In this document: positions 1 through 12,200 of the stretch, piece by piece
Position numbering within the stretch: the first letter of the stretch is position 1
Layout: each line of letters starts with the position of its first letter
Source: Morchella semilibera
Lineage: Eukaryota > Ascomycota > Pezizomycetes > Pezizales > Morchellaceae
Direction: 5' to 3'
NCBI GenBank assembly: GCA_009192285.1
Contig: CM018607.1
Span: 186,001-250,000, forward strand
Length of the DNA stretch: 64,000 bases
The notes under the pieces: model-generated
Told to the model about the DNA's origin: nothing
The model's database searches: none
The model's input: the letters and a program-made list of their open reading frames with translations, nothing else
Program-made: the position numbers and the translations under genes

Positions 1-414
1 CAGCCGTGAATACTAGTGGTATTTGGTCCTAATTCCAACCCTAACCCTGAAATACGATATACTTTGATCATATTTTGGGCCGGCCATTGGGCTAAAAACA
101 TACCGATTTTATAAAGTTATCTCATCTCTCAAAAATAAATTGAAAAAAGAATGGAGACAGAATATCAAATCACCAGCTCTGTCATTTGTCTGTTTTGAAT
201 TTTTTATCAATTGTGGTGTGGTGTTGGAGATGGATATTTTATGGAGGATGAAATTGTCGTAGGTTGGGTGCCCAACTTTCTCCTCCTCAATCTTACATTA
301 CTCGGCTGCAGCTGCAATTCTCCCATTAAACCTGTTCCGCACTAGAACTACATAGTCATTGGTACCACTGCGTACGAGAGATATATTATATTATTAATTA
401 AAAGATGCCAATTC
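1..414. other. Left-edge non-coding stretch
   Basis: No convincing gene. The stretch is AT-rich and contains one short telomere-like motif (AACCCTAACCC) near position 35-45, of a kind seen several times elsewhere in the window. Nothing else can be supported. Confidence 0.5.
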
Positions 415-1015
415 TTACACTACCCTTTCTTCATCATCAAAAGTTCCCCGAGATCCCACCTGTTCTATCAACGTCTCCAACAAAGACCCACGGCAGTATC
501 CCACAAAGTCCCTACTGACCGCATAAGAGTGCAGCACATAACCCCCCTTCCCCCGGTCGACCCTAGGGATGTTGCGCAATGTGCGGTCTGGCACCAGAGC
601 AGACCCGCGTACGCCTCTGTCCTCCAGACGTAGGCCCAGCGGGGCGAGACCTGCAGAGACTGTACCGGGATTAGGCCCCGAGTACTCGCCGCCGCGGAGG
701 AGGGTGCCAGTGTGTCTTTATCAACTGCTGGAACACCTCCGGAGACGCCGCGCTGCGCCCGGAAGCGATGGTACATGGGTCCATGGATTGGGAGTATTAG
801 TGCTAGTGGTAGTGCCGAGGGTAGTGGTAGAGGTTGGAGCGGGGGTGTTAGGAGCAGTCGTGGTGGTCGTGGTGGTGATAGGAGTGAGGGGTACCTGCGG
901 GTCGGCTGGGAAACAGAAACGCACGATGGTGGTGGAGAAATAACTATTCACCCTAGCCGTGGCTTTAAGCTCGGCCTGGAGACCTCGTCCACCTGGGATG
1001 AAAATGTTTGTTGTG
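415..1015 (-). pseudogene. Decayed copy 1 of the unrecognised coiled-coil/RYRGLFDDEG family
   Basis: This is a dead relative of the six-gene array at 21.8-29.8 kb. Read on the minus strand it keeps, in order, a recognisable coiled-coil piece (LQAELKAT..VN), a long Thr/Pro/Asn linker, the start of the conserved domain (ASGRSAASPEVFQQLIKTHWH), the GLRLEDRG motif, and the C-terminal ETLIEQ..SRGTFDDEE ending at a TAA at 417-415. The centre of the conserved domain (the MVDVD...RRKLRAIFPRG part) is missing, and the linker, the ASGR block and the C-terminal block are in different frames. It is therefore broken by an internal deletion and frameshifts. It lies beside copy 2 in the same orientation. 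Function unknown; the assignment to the family is secure by motif order. Confidence 0.75.
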
Positions 1016-1247
1016 GTGGCCTGGAGGGGGTTGGGGGACGTGGAAAATGGTCCTCTCTTGCACAGCCGAGTCGCTCTGGGCGAGTGAGCTAATTTTTATA
1101 TCTCGATTCAATCATAGATTTCTCTATGTTGTTTGTTTATTTATATTTCATACGCAACTATATGCAACCAGTAGGTAATGGCAGGATCATCTCTGTTCCG
1201 AAGTGACCATGGTTGCCGGATTCCCCCACCCTTCTCCCCAGCTCGCA

Positions 1248-2170
1248 CTACTCCTTCACATATCCCATCTCATCAAACAGCCCTCTATACCTCGCTAGCT
1301 CCACTAGAGTCTCCAACAAAGACCCACGCTAGTACCCCGCATAAGCATAGGTCATATTTGCATAAAAGTACGCCGCACCGTTCGTGGCCCTCATGAACGT
1401 GCTGTCGTTAAGCAACGCGCCATCATCCACGATTGGATAATCCACATATCGGCCGTTATCCTCCAGCCGAAGCCCCAGGGCGGCAAGACTCGCAAAGACC
1501 TCGTCTCCATTAGGCGTACAGAACGCTCCACCGCGGGGGAAAATTGCGCGCAGCCTCCGTTTGAGTAGGCTGTCGAGCTCGAGTAGAGCCGAGGTCGGTA
1601 GGGAATCGACGTCCACCATATACGCGCGGCCGAGACGACCGTTCCAGTTGGTCTTTGCCATCTGCGTAAATATCTGGATCGAGCCAGCACCATGCCCGGA
1701 AGCGACGCTCAGTGTGTGGTCTCTATGCGGAAGCGGGGCGGGGGCGGGGGCGTTGGCGATGGTTGTGATAGTGGCACCGGAGGCGGTGGTAGTGACGGTG
1801 GCAGTGGGAGTGAGGGGCTGCTCAGTCTGGAGACGGGTGAGGCAGGCCGTGAGGTGGGCATTGACACTGATGGTGACTTGGAGATTGGCTTGGAGGGTAT
1901 TGATCAGGGAGTGGAGGGCGGTGATATCGGTGGTAAGTGGGGGGGCGGGGGTCGATGTGGAACGAGGAGGGGCGGGAAACGGGGTGGGGGTTATCCCGTC
2001 CTGTGTTGTGCCGTGCGTATGGGTATATTCCCTATCTAAGTATAGGGGGGGGAGTCAAAGGTGGTCTTTTCGGCGGAACTACGGCGGTTAAGAACCAAGA
2101 GTGTAGACTTACGGTTGTAGTTGGTTGGAAATCCCCATTGCCCAAAGCTCTTGGAGCTGTGACTGGACAT
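1248..2170 (-). pseudogene. Copy 2 of the unrecognised family, killed by one nonsense codon
   Basis: Two exons can be placed: exon 1 at 2170-2113 (ATG at 2170, donor GTAAGT) and exon 2 at 2035-1248 (acceptor CTTAG followed by ATAGGG). Together they make 846 nt, a multiple of three, with the same phase-1 intron as the array genes. The product would have a short Ser-rich exon-1 peptide, a coiled coil (ALHSLINTLQANLQ), a T/A/P-rich linker, and the conserved domain (MAKTNWNGRLGRAYMVDVD, GLRLEDNGRYVD, ETLVELARYRGLFDE). The only lesion seen is a TAG at 1331-1329 where the other copies encode the Trp of GYWRG. The gene is on the minus strand, opposite to the main array about 20 kb away. A sequencing error at that one base would make it an intact gene. 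Confidence 0.8.
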
Positions 2171-3476
2171 GGTCGAATGAAGGGCCTCGATTCTGATAGG
2201 TATAGATATGATTCAGAGTAAAGAGGGTAGAGAGTATGTAAAGTAAGTATGTGTGTATTGTACAAGATACTAGCAGTGGCCAGCTCGCGACCGCGAGTTG
2301 ATCCAATAATATATTATTCTCACCATTTAAATTGAGGGAACAGTGGTAGAGTTAGGGAACAGCGGTAGAGTTAGGGAACAGCGACAGTATAGGGAACAGC
2401 GACAGTATAGGGAACAGCGACAGTATAGGGAATAGTGATAGTATAGGGAACAGCGGTAGAGTAGAGGGAACAGCGACAGTATAGTAAACGGCGACAGGCT
2501 GAAGGGAACGGCAACAGGTTGGAGGGAACGATAGAGTGCTTCAATCTGTTCCAGTTTTAGGCACGGGAGACCTTCGGCCTACTCATGCTCCGGGGGTCCA
2601 CCTCCCACCAATTCACTCTCTCGATATTCAATCCTCAATACGCCCCAGTTTTGGGGGTCCTCCAATGCCTAGATTTGATAGGATATCTCCTCCCCACTCC
2701 AATGTTTTCCACCTACCATCCCCTCCACCCCCCGCTATCTCGACCTCATATCCACATCTAACTATGCCCTTTACATACTTAACCCCCCCTTCTACTGCCC
2801 TCTCCATCCCCCACTGCCTTTCCACTGCCCTTTCCGTCCCCGCCCCCCGCCGCCCTCTATTGCCCCCAACATCCTCTAACTGCTTATAGTAAGACTATAT
2901 GTAGCTATTTGATTAAATTTATTTGATTATATGGACCTTTTTGAATTTTATTTGCACCATAAATCCAGAGTTCCTTTGCATTGCTCTGTGATTTTGGTAG
3001 GGTTGATGGTTGCCATGGAGCCAGCCAGGATTAGGGCTCACAGCTCTCGACCAATCAAAAGCGCAAGCGTTTAGAAAACTGTTAATCTAGTACATAGTAG
3101 ATAAAATACCACATGAGCCACAGCCGTCGCCTTACTCAGGGTTAGGGCTATGCCTGATTTCCCCGCATGAATAGCCGATGTTATTGCAAGATACACTTGG
3201 GATCACGACTCAGCAACAATTTCAAAGTCGTGCCTACCACGTACAATAGAGGCTTTGCGCAGATGGAGCTCTAATTGCTGAAAAATAAAGTATGGTCTCC
3301 AAGGTGAGCCAGAAAGCAACCGGGGATGTTCGGGTTGATACCATACTTTTTTTTCTAGCAAATACCGAAAAATTGGCTATCTCCAGGGATTACCTCCTTC
3401 AAGATTGGCTGAAGAGCGTAGATCTGGTCTGCTTATAGAAATTTTGATCCCATATGCATAGCAAATTTTTCGAGTA
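2171..3476. other. Intergenic, with a minisatellite
   Basis: No gene is supported. Apart from the 18-bp tandem repeat annotated separately, the stretch shows a pyrimidine-rich block around 2690-2880 and a telomere-like AGGGTTAGGG near 3138. The ORFs in the C-rich block have low-complexity composition and no recognisable motif. Confidence 0.5.
2336..2535. repeat. 18-bp minisatellite (AGGGAACAGCGACAGTAT-type)
   Basis: About ten to eleven imperfect tandem copies of an 18-bp unit. Units differ mainly at the GCGACAG / GCGGTAG positions and degrade toward the right end, where TGAAGGGAACGG variants appear. It does not lie in a coding frame. Confidence 0.85.
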
Positions 3477-3570
3477 CTCCCGATTTCACAACGCTTTTGA
3501 ACACGACCGGGTCTGCATGGGGAAATATGCGGGTTGAACTATAGAATAAAATAATGAGAACAGGTAACGG

Positions 3571-5416
3571 CTAGAAGTTGAAATTGTTTCCACCCCCGTC
3601 TGCAATACATGCTTCGATCTTGCTAGACATGGACTCAATATATTGATTTATCTTTTCCACAGGATAGTTTTTCCATTCATCCTCTACTAATTCCCTAATT
3701 CTTTTTGCTGTAAAGTTCCACTTTAACTTGATTTTGATACTGTCCTTCATATCCTTCCATATAGTCTCGATAGCATTCAAATCAGGAGAATTGGCAGGCC
3801 ATTCTAACTTTTGAAGATCAAGTCTTCTTCTAAATTCATCTTGATAATGATGTCTGTGAGCTGGAGCATTGTCTTCCATAATTACCATTTCTGGGCGAAT
3901 ATCCTTCATTTTCAAGGCTAGCGGAAATAGAAAGGGTTTTAATATCCTTTCCCGATAGATATACCAATCAATTCCTCCATTTCTCAATGCATCGCTAAGT
4001 CTCAACTCAGGTATATATTCCGGCTTTTGTCTCATCTCTACCAATCTAACGAGGCAGGGTCGGGTCAAAGGCAAGGCGTGGTAAATTCAGGAGCGAGAAC
4101 AGAGACGGGTACGGGGTCGGCTCAGGAGATACCCGAGGCGAGGCAGGTTCAGGTTCGGGGTCAGGTTCAGGGACGAGGCGCAACAGGAGGGCCGAAGCCT
4201 AAGTAATATATTGCTAACAGAAAGAAGACGTTGCCTAGAGAGGCAGAAACATAGGAAAGAACAGGCTCTATATATACAACCACCCCGTCATACTACTGAC
4301 TCATAACCATAGAATCCCATAGAACCTCCCCCACTTCCGTACCACCCATACTATTCCCAATACCCATACTTCTAACCCGATACTGCCCCATCCTTCCTAG
4401 CGCTTACATTCTTTCACCCGAACTCCTTCCTAATCCATCTTTCTACTTCCGACATCGACCGATACTATCCAACAACCCTGTTCCGAAGATGTCTTGGCGG
4501 GAGGCGAGGTGCAGGAAGCGGAGCCGTGATAACCAACCATTCATATTCTCTAAGCTCAGCCTCGTATTCTAGCTGTAATGCGATTATGGCGGCTGCTTTT
4601 TCTTTGACTGTTTCGTAGGGAGTTTTATAGACGTGGTATGGAAGATCATTGCCTTATAGCTATTAGCTATATAATCTTTATATGTGGATATCAAGTTTCT
4701 TACCACCAAAACCATATATAATAGCACCCCATATCATAACAGTAGCTCCACCATGAAGTTTCCTATGAAGATTACGGGGAATATAGGCTTCACCCGGGCG
4801 CCGTAGTACCCCCCTAGTATTTCTAGAACGTAGATTGCTTGTCTCAAAATATGACTCGTCTGTAAAAATAACGTCCTCCCAATTTTGATGCCGATACTTA
4901 TAGCAGAAAGCTAATCTCGCATTTTTGTGTTTATCGCTCATTAAAGGCTTTTTCTTAGGCTTCCTCCTTCTAATATTATCAGATGCGAGTGTCTTGATAA
5001 TTGTATTAACACAAACATCTAGTCCTGCCTCTGCTCCCAGGTCAGCAAATGGCTTCTGGCAGTGTTCTGCATCCTGCAAAGCTAGGTCGATCAACCTCTG
5101 TCTTTCCTCATCGAATAGTTTGTGCCCCCCTTTTACTGCAGTAGGGTCTGGCCTAACATTCTCCAGTGCGCAAAGGTCAGGGTTTCCTGTTACTTGAGAT
5201 CTGCTATTCGCTTTACTAATAATACTTGAGCATGTACTCAGTCCAACCTTTATACAATTAGCTAACTACCCGAGCATAGTATTCAGACATACACACCTTT
5301 GTGAGATCAGAGATCTCTCTTAATGACATCTTTCTATCGCCCTCAAGCAGAGAGTATCCTACAACCTGACCTCGCTTGGAGAGAGAAGTGGTCTTTGATT
5401 TTATAAATGGTATCAT
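3571..5416 (-). pseudogene. Tc1-type transposase, split by a solo LTR and carrying stops
   Basis: The transposase would bind the TIRs and cut and paste the element. A plausible start is the ATG at 5416, with a helix-turn-helix-like N-terminal half and an apparent short intron (donor GTGTGT near 5300). The first catalytic Asp is in FTDESYFE, followed by the WGAI motif. The second Asp is in MEDNAPAHRH and the Glu in PDLNAIETIW, with 34 residues between them (DD34E). The coding sequence is broken at 4531/4045 by the solo LTR. If that LTR and one ACCAA are disregarded, the frame runs straight across the junction (..EYEWL | VEMRQKPEY..). Several stop codons lie just after KKLDIHI (about 4635-4680), so the gene was already dead or is now inactive. 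Family assignment is confident. Confidence 0.88.
4045..4531 (-). mobile_element. Solo LTR (487 bp) of the TATCACGG gypsy family
   Basis: On the minus strand it begins TATCACGGCTCCGC and ends CGTTAGA, like the 494-bp LTRs of the full-length element at 48639-54754, but diverged. It is flanked by a perfect 5-bp duplication ACCAA (4040-4044 and 4532-4536). No internal gypsy sequence is present, so it is the product of LTR-LTR recombination. It lies inside the Tc1 transposase and is therefore younger than the Tc1 insertion. Confidence 0.93.
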
Positions 5417-5540
5417 GGTTATGTATCGTGATACTCACAACCCACTGGGATGCGTTTGCAGCTTTTATTGAGCCTCAACCCGCCAAGCTAACTTTCATGC
5501 AGACCCGGTCGTGTTCGAAAACGTTGTGAAATCGGGAGTA

Positions 5541-6291
5541 ATGGAGGTATTTCGATTATCTGATTGGCAGGCTTTGGGATCGGCACCAATCAAGTTACCG
5601 GTAGCCGGATATCGTTCCAATCAAATGCTTGCTAAAAATTCCTTAATGACTGGGTGGGCCAAGGGGTGGGCGTTTACCACCTTATCCCGGCGAGAGGTAG
5701 AGTAGAATGGTATACAAAACCAATAATTTTGGAACGGAGAGCTGTGGCTTTGCGGACTAGTACTATAACCCCTTTTATTTACATAGGTGTTTCATCAACT
5801 CTTCCATCTATCGACAGCTAGTAATCTCCCTCTAACGCCGCTGGTAAAAATGGGTATGGTAAACTCGGGGTGTGGCGGCGCGTACACCATATCATCCGAA
5901 TAAATTCGTTGCGAGACAGCAGGGGTATAGGCCAACCAGAGCCCACGTTTAGGCGTCAATCTGCAAATAATCCTTGCTGCAGCGCAACGAGTTTATTCAG
6001 ATTTTGCGGTAGTACACTTGTAGCTTAGCTTGGGCGATCAACGCAGGCCCTCCTTGGTTGGTTCGTGATCGCTCGTGAATACGCAAGTGTCTCATATGTT
6101 CAGCTGGGGAAGGCTGCAAGCCTGATGCGCTGTCACTCGATCTCAATCTCTGAGCCTCTCCTCTACACCCACCTCCCCTCTACACCCATCGTACTGCACA
6201 AAGTTCTGAACAACATCATCTAAACACGACAAGTCCTCTCTTCTCGAAACGCCTACAAAGCTAACATTCAACTCTGAAGATATCCTGACCG
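5541..6291. other. Intergenic / 5' region of the NLR-like gene
   Basis: No gene is seen. The last ~150 bp before the ATG at 6292 are pyrimidine-rich (CTCTCCTCTACACCCACC...), as is common in fungal promoters and 5' leaders. No clear TATA box was recognised. Confidence 0.4.
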
Positions 6292-9200
6292 ATGGGTTGT
6301 ATATGCTCTAAGCCTAGCCGAACTGTTGAGGGGCAGGGTAACAGCGCCGATAATTCTCGGGTATCCAAGCCGAATACGACGGCGGCGAGGTATGTCAATG
6401 GTGTGTAGTTCGTAGATATCTGGTAGCCCTGACGCATCATACCTCTATAGCACTGGCTCCTCTCCCCATAACCTAACCCCCGATCAACCCCCGAAGAACT
6501 ACTCCACCCCTACCGAAACCACCACCGCATCCCCTGACACCTCCGGACCCGGGGCACCTGACTGCACCCTGAACACCCCTGATGATCCGACAGATCCCGC
6601 GCAAGGCTACACAGTCTCTGAAGCACAACCACCCGATACTCAGACAAAGAAGTAGGTAGACTGTTATATATCATGTTTAGTTGTATTAACATGCGAACGT
6701 CCATAGTGTCTTCTCTCTGCCGAGTGTCACTCCAAACCAACCTTTGAACAACCGACCCACTCCCATCGAACCCTCTATGACGGCCCCGGACACTTTGACG
6801 ACCCCAACCAACGCAGCCGCGGTTCCTACCACACATACCCCATACACAACTACCGGCCCCACAACCTCCGAATCACAACCATCCGAGGCCCAAACAAAGA
6901 AGTATATATCCCACTCTATCATATCCCACTCTATCGGTACCACCAATAGTCCTTAGCTAACAAAATGATAAGGAATGCCTCAGCTCTATGGGAACAAGCG
7001 TTCAGAAGGATGCCGGAGCCAGGGGGTGGCCGCACCGGGTGTCAGCCATTTGCTAAGGGCTCACTAGTTGAGAATATCATCAAGGATTTGAAAGAGAAAA
7101 AGGAGCAATGCGACGATAAGAGATGGTTTTTTATAATGGATGACAGGAAGGTCTTTATCGTCGACACTCTTCTTGTGCAACTAAACAAATACGCAATAAT
7201 TGGCGACATTGCGCTTCAACACAGTCCGCATATCGTCGCATTAGTGTGGGCGGGTTTCCGGGGACTTCTACAGGTACGGGAACTGGGATCTGAGGATTCT
7301 TACGAGTTTTTTTGTTTTTTTTAACGACTTTAGGTTGGAACCGCGTACGTCAATATGATGCGCTCGGTATCCCAGGGTTTGGATTACCTGGTGAAGCTCC
7401 TCTGTTGCTGCGATATATACGAAAAACTATATTGCAACACCGAATTTGGTATCTCGGAGGATCTCAATGAATGCTTTGTAAACCTGTATCTATCCATCTT
7501 GGAATACCTCGGCAAAACTAGCAGCTATCTCGATCGCAGTACATTGCGTAGGTATAATTCTTTTGCATTATTGGTTACGAACACTGATATTTTCAATATC
7601 ATTAGACCGTATCATGGACAGCTTTTCCGAGGAAATGGGGGGGTTGCTGGGCGACATCAAGTCTAACGAAACAGAACTTAATAAAAAGATAGAAGTAGCG
7701 GAGAGAGAAGGTTTGAGGCCATAGTCCATTACTAATGCGATCGCAAAGTGCTAATTACCGTTAGCCTCTGCCTCAAATCGTTTTAGTAAGTTCTCGCCAT
7801 CGCTCGCACTGGAGTCTTTTAGCCGCCGGTCGTGGAAAACTCCAAGTGGAAACTCCCAAGAAATAAATAGACCCAAGACTCTTGCATGCATCGGGGGGAC
7901 TTGGCCCGCACGGGATTAGGAATACCTCCACAGAGCAATTCTCAACATTCAGGATTCAGAATGTCTTCAAGCGTACTTCTAAGTCCTGCGGTTAAAAATC
8001 ACATGTAATACGCTGAGAGTGGTCTTGAAACTTTTCATTTCTTGGGACTTTCCGTTTGGACGTTTCCACCATCGATGGCTAAGGGACTCTACTCCTTCTA
8101 CGAGGTGCTAATCGTTTCTAAGACCAGAACATAAATATCAAGAAGCTGCGGGGGCTTTTGGTAGGTTTACAGGAGCCAATCAAGGAGACATTGCGCGTGG
8201 TAGAAATCATATACCGCAAAGTTGAGGGTATGTGACAATTGAATACTCCTTACGGTAAGAGATATGGGCTAAGTGTCTCAGACGAAAGACGATTCAAGAT
8301 CTTGACCTGGCTATCAAGGGTCGAGTATGAGAGTCACCACCTCCTCTCTGTGCGGCGCCGGCTGCACGGTACGGGCTTGTGGCTACAGGAAAATAGACCC
8401 TTTATAGAGTGGAGGGACTCAGAATCAAACACAATTCTTTGGCTACGTGCAGATGGTAAGACACGAATCTTCCACTTATTACAGAGAGATGCTAACCCCT
8501 GACCGCAGCTGGCTTTGGCAAAACAATTCTAGCGTAAGACCTACCCCCTGGAAAGCCATTAGGGCATGGGACTAATTTCCTGTAGTTCCGCTGTTGTCGA
8601 TTCCTTGGAACATCTGTCAGCAAGCAATGATCACGTGGTGGCGTATTTTTACTGCAACTATAAGGAGCCCTCCAGAAGGAGCACTGATTCAATTCTCCGG
8701 ACACTTGTAAAGCAGTTCTGTGTCAAGGGAGGAAAAGATGATGCCGAGGGATTCAAAGGAAACAAACTTCCCACACTTGTTGATGACATCTATAAGAAAA
8801 GGGAGGATAAGGGCAACGCGAGGGGCCAACTCAGCTCAGAAGAGAGCACGGAACTAATAATAGGACTCTCCGGGAAGTACCAGTCGACAACGATCCTTGT
8901 GGATGCACTGGACGAATGCGATATTCATACTCGCAGGGGTTTGTTTTCCTCATTGCACAGGATCACCCAGGAGGGTACTCGTATCAAGATCTTTGTGACA
9001 AGCAGATACGACGCCGACATCAACCAGTTCTTTTCTCACGTCCCAAACTATTACATCGAAGCAAAGGACAACTCCGCCGGTATTAATCTTTATATCGAGG
9101 CGGAACTGAAGCGACGATGCGATGCGAAGAACGTTTTGTGTGAAGATGCGCTGTTACTTGGAGGAGAGGTTGACCAGGATCTTAGAGATTTAATAGGAAA

Positions 9201-12200
9201 AACGCTTAGGTCTAAGGCCAATGGAATGTATGAATCCACCCGTACCATCGCTACTTATACAAGACTGAGGGGAAGCTAAAAAATAGCCATTATAGGTTCA
9301 TGTGGGTAAACCTACAGATCGACGCGTTGTGCGCTGCGCAAACGCCTGGAGATGTGAGATCAGCCCTGAGTACGATGCCAGAGACCTTGAACGAGACCTA
9401 CCTACAGATTCTGCAGAGGATTGGGGCGCAGGACCGGAATGCCTATCGGGTCGCAAACGAGGTCTTAAAGTGGTTGTTATACGCACAAGGGGCTTGTAGT
9501 ACCACAAGCGTCATCCAGGCTCTTGCGGTAGAACCTGGAAAGCAGGCTTTGAGCCAGAACGGACCCAGTTGGACCATACCAAAGATCTTGGGGATCTGCA
9601 AGAACCTTGTAATACATGACAAGGCTCTCGACGTCTTTCGGTTCGCCCATTTCTCTGTCCAAGAGTTCCTTCTCTCCCAGGCAGACTATGAACAAAGAAG
9701 GTGCCATACATACATAGCTGAGGTTTGCCTTACCACACTACTAAGTCACCACCCGGGTACGAGCGGTCAGCTCCACGCCCTATATGGCTACGCTGCGAAG
9801 AACTGGGCGGCACATGTTCGTTTGTCTGAGGCTGTGTCCGGGAATGTACAAGATCTTTGCATCAAGTTTTTGAAATCTTCTACACCCTACAGGGAATGGG
9901 GGAATACAATTACAGAAGTAGATCATAAGTTAAAGGCCGAGGGGGGTGACGTAGTTACACAGCTATGGGTAGCCTGCTACTACGAGCTACACCATGTGGC
10001 TGAATCCTTGTTGCACGTCTCAGTGTTAAATTGCCGTAATTCCGATGGATTCACCCCATTATCCTGGGCAGCGTGGAAAGGCCGTTTGAAGGTGGTACAG
10101 CTGCTGCTAGAGGAGGAGGGAGTGGATATGAATTCTAAAGACACCGATGGTCGGACCCCATTATCCAGGGCGGCGGAGGGGGGCGATGAAGGGTGTGAGC
10201 ATAGGGAAGTGGTGCAGCTGCTGCTGGAGAGGGAGGGAGTGGATGTGGATTCCAAAGATACCAAAGGTCGGACCCCATTATCCTGGGCGGCGACGGGTGG
10301 CCATGAGGAGTTGGTACAGCTGCTGCTGGAGAAGGAGGGAGTGGATGTGGATTCCAAAGACAGCAAATATCGGACCCCATTATCCTGGGCGGCGAGTAAT
10401 GGCCATGAGAAGGTGGTACGGCTGCTGCTGGAGAAGGAGGGAGTGGATGTGGATTCCAAAGGCAACGAAGGTCGGACCCCATTATCATGGGCGGCGGGGA
10501 AAGGCTATGAGGAGGTGGTGCAGCTGCTGCTGGAGGATGAGGGAGTGGATGTGAATTCCAAAGACAACGAAGGTGGGACCCCATTATCCTGGGCGGCGGC
10601 GCTTGGCTATGAGAAGGTGGTACAGCTGCTGCTGGAGGAGGAGGGAGTGGATGTGGATCCCAAAGAAACCGAAGGTCCGACCCCGCTATCCTGGGCGGCA
10701 AGGAATGGCAATGGGAAGGTGGTGCAGCTCCTGCTGGGGAAGGAGGGAGTGGATGTGAATTCCAAAGACAACGAAGGTCGGACCCCATTATCCTGGGCGG
10801 CGGGGGGGAACGATGAGGAGTGGGGCCATGAAGAGGTGGTACAGCTGCTGCTGGAGAAGGAGGGAGTGGATGTGAATTCCAAAGACAACGAAGGTCGGAC
10901 CCCATTATCCTGGGCGGCGGGGGGTGGCCATAAGAAGGTGGTACAGCTGCTGCTGGGTAAGGAGGGAGTGGATGCGGATTCCAAAGACAGCAAAGGTCGG
11001 ACCCTATTATCCTGGGCGGCGGCGAGCTGGGATGAGAAGGTGGTACAGCTACTACTAGAGGAGGAGGGAGTGGATGCTGATTACAGGGACACCGATGGTC
11101 GGACCCCATTATCCTGGGCGGCGGGGGGGGGCTATGGTGGGGAGGTGGTGCAGCTGCTGCTGGAGGAGGGAGTGGATGCGGATTCCAATGATACCGAAGG
11201 TCGGACCCCATTATCCTGGGCGGCGGGTGCTGGCTGTGAGTATGTGGTAAATCTGCTACTAGAGGAGGAGGGAGTGAATGTGGATTCCAAAGACACCAAA
11301 GGTCGGACCCCATTATCCTGGGCAGCGGCGAGTTGGGATGAGAAGGTGGTACAGCTACTACTAGAGGAGGGAGTGGATGCTGATTACAGGGACACCGATG
11401 GTCGGACCCCATTATCCTGGGCGGCGGGTGCTGGCCGTGAGAAGGTGGTAAAGCAGCTGCTGGAGAATGAGGGAGTGGATGTAGATTCCAAAGACACCGA
11501 TGGTCGGACCCCATTATCCTGGGCGGCGGGTGCTGGCCGTGAGAAGGTGGTAAAGCAGCTGCTGGAGAATGAGGGAGTGGATGTAGATTCCAAAGACACC
11601 GATGGTCGGACCCCATTATCCTGGGCGGCGGGTGTTGGCCATGAGAAGGTGGTAAAGCAGCTGGAGAATGAGGGAGTGGATGTAGATTCCAAAGACAACG
11701 AAGGTCGGACCCCATTATCCTGGGCGGCGGAGGGAGGCTGTGAGAAGGTGGTGCAGCTGCTGCTGGAGAAAGAGGGGGTGGATGTGGATTCTAAAGACAG
11801 CAAAGGTCGGACCCCATTATCCTTGGCGGCGGAGAAGGGCTGTGAGAAGGTGGTGCAGCTGCTGCTGGAGAAAGAGGGAGTGGAAGTGGATTCCAAAGAC
11901 AACGGAGGTCGGACCCCATTATCCTGGGCGGCGAGGAATGGCCACGACAAGGTGGTGCAGCTGCTGCTGGAGAAGGAGGGAGTGGATGTGGACTCCAAAG
12001 ACACCGGGGGTCGGACCCTATTATCCTGGGCGGCGAGGAATGGCCACGAGAAGGTGGTGCAGCTGCTGCTGGAGAAGGAGGGAGTGGATGTGGATTCCAA
12101 AGACCCGGGGGTCGGACCCTATTATCCTGGGCGGCGAGGAATGGCCACGAGAAGGTGGTGCAGCTGCTGCTGGAGAAGGAGGGAGTGGATGTGGATTCCA

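Larger units (their letters stand above)
3477..5538 (-). mobile_element. Tc1/mariner-superfamily DNA transposon (DD34E), interrupted
   Basis: Both ends carry terminal inverted repeats beginning CTCCCGATTTCACAACG and continuing through GACCGGGTCTGCATG, about 43 bp with two mismatches plus a weaker inner extension. Each end is flanked by TA (3475-3476 and 5539-5540), the duplication expected for this superfamily. The interior encodes one transposase on the minus strand. A solo LTR at 4045-4531 with its own ACCAA duplication sits inside; without it the element would be about 1.57 kb. TIRs, TSD and catalytic motifs agree, so the boundaries are firm. Confidence 0.92.

Noticed and set aside
2336-2535. 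Subtelomeric repeat interpretation of the AGGGAACAG tandem
   Set aside because: The unit is 18 bp and not TTAGGG-based, and genes lie on both sides.
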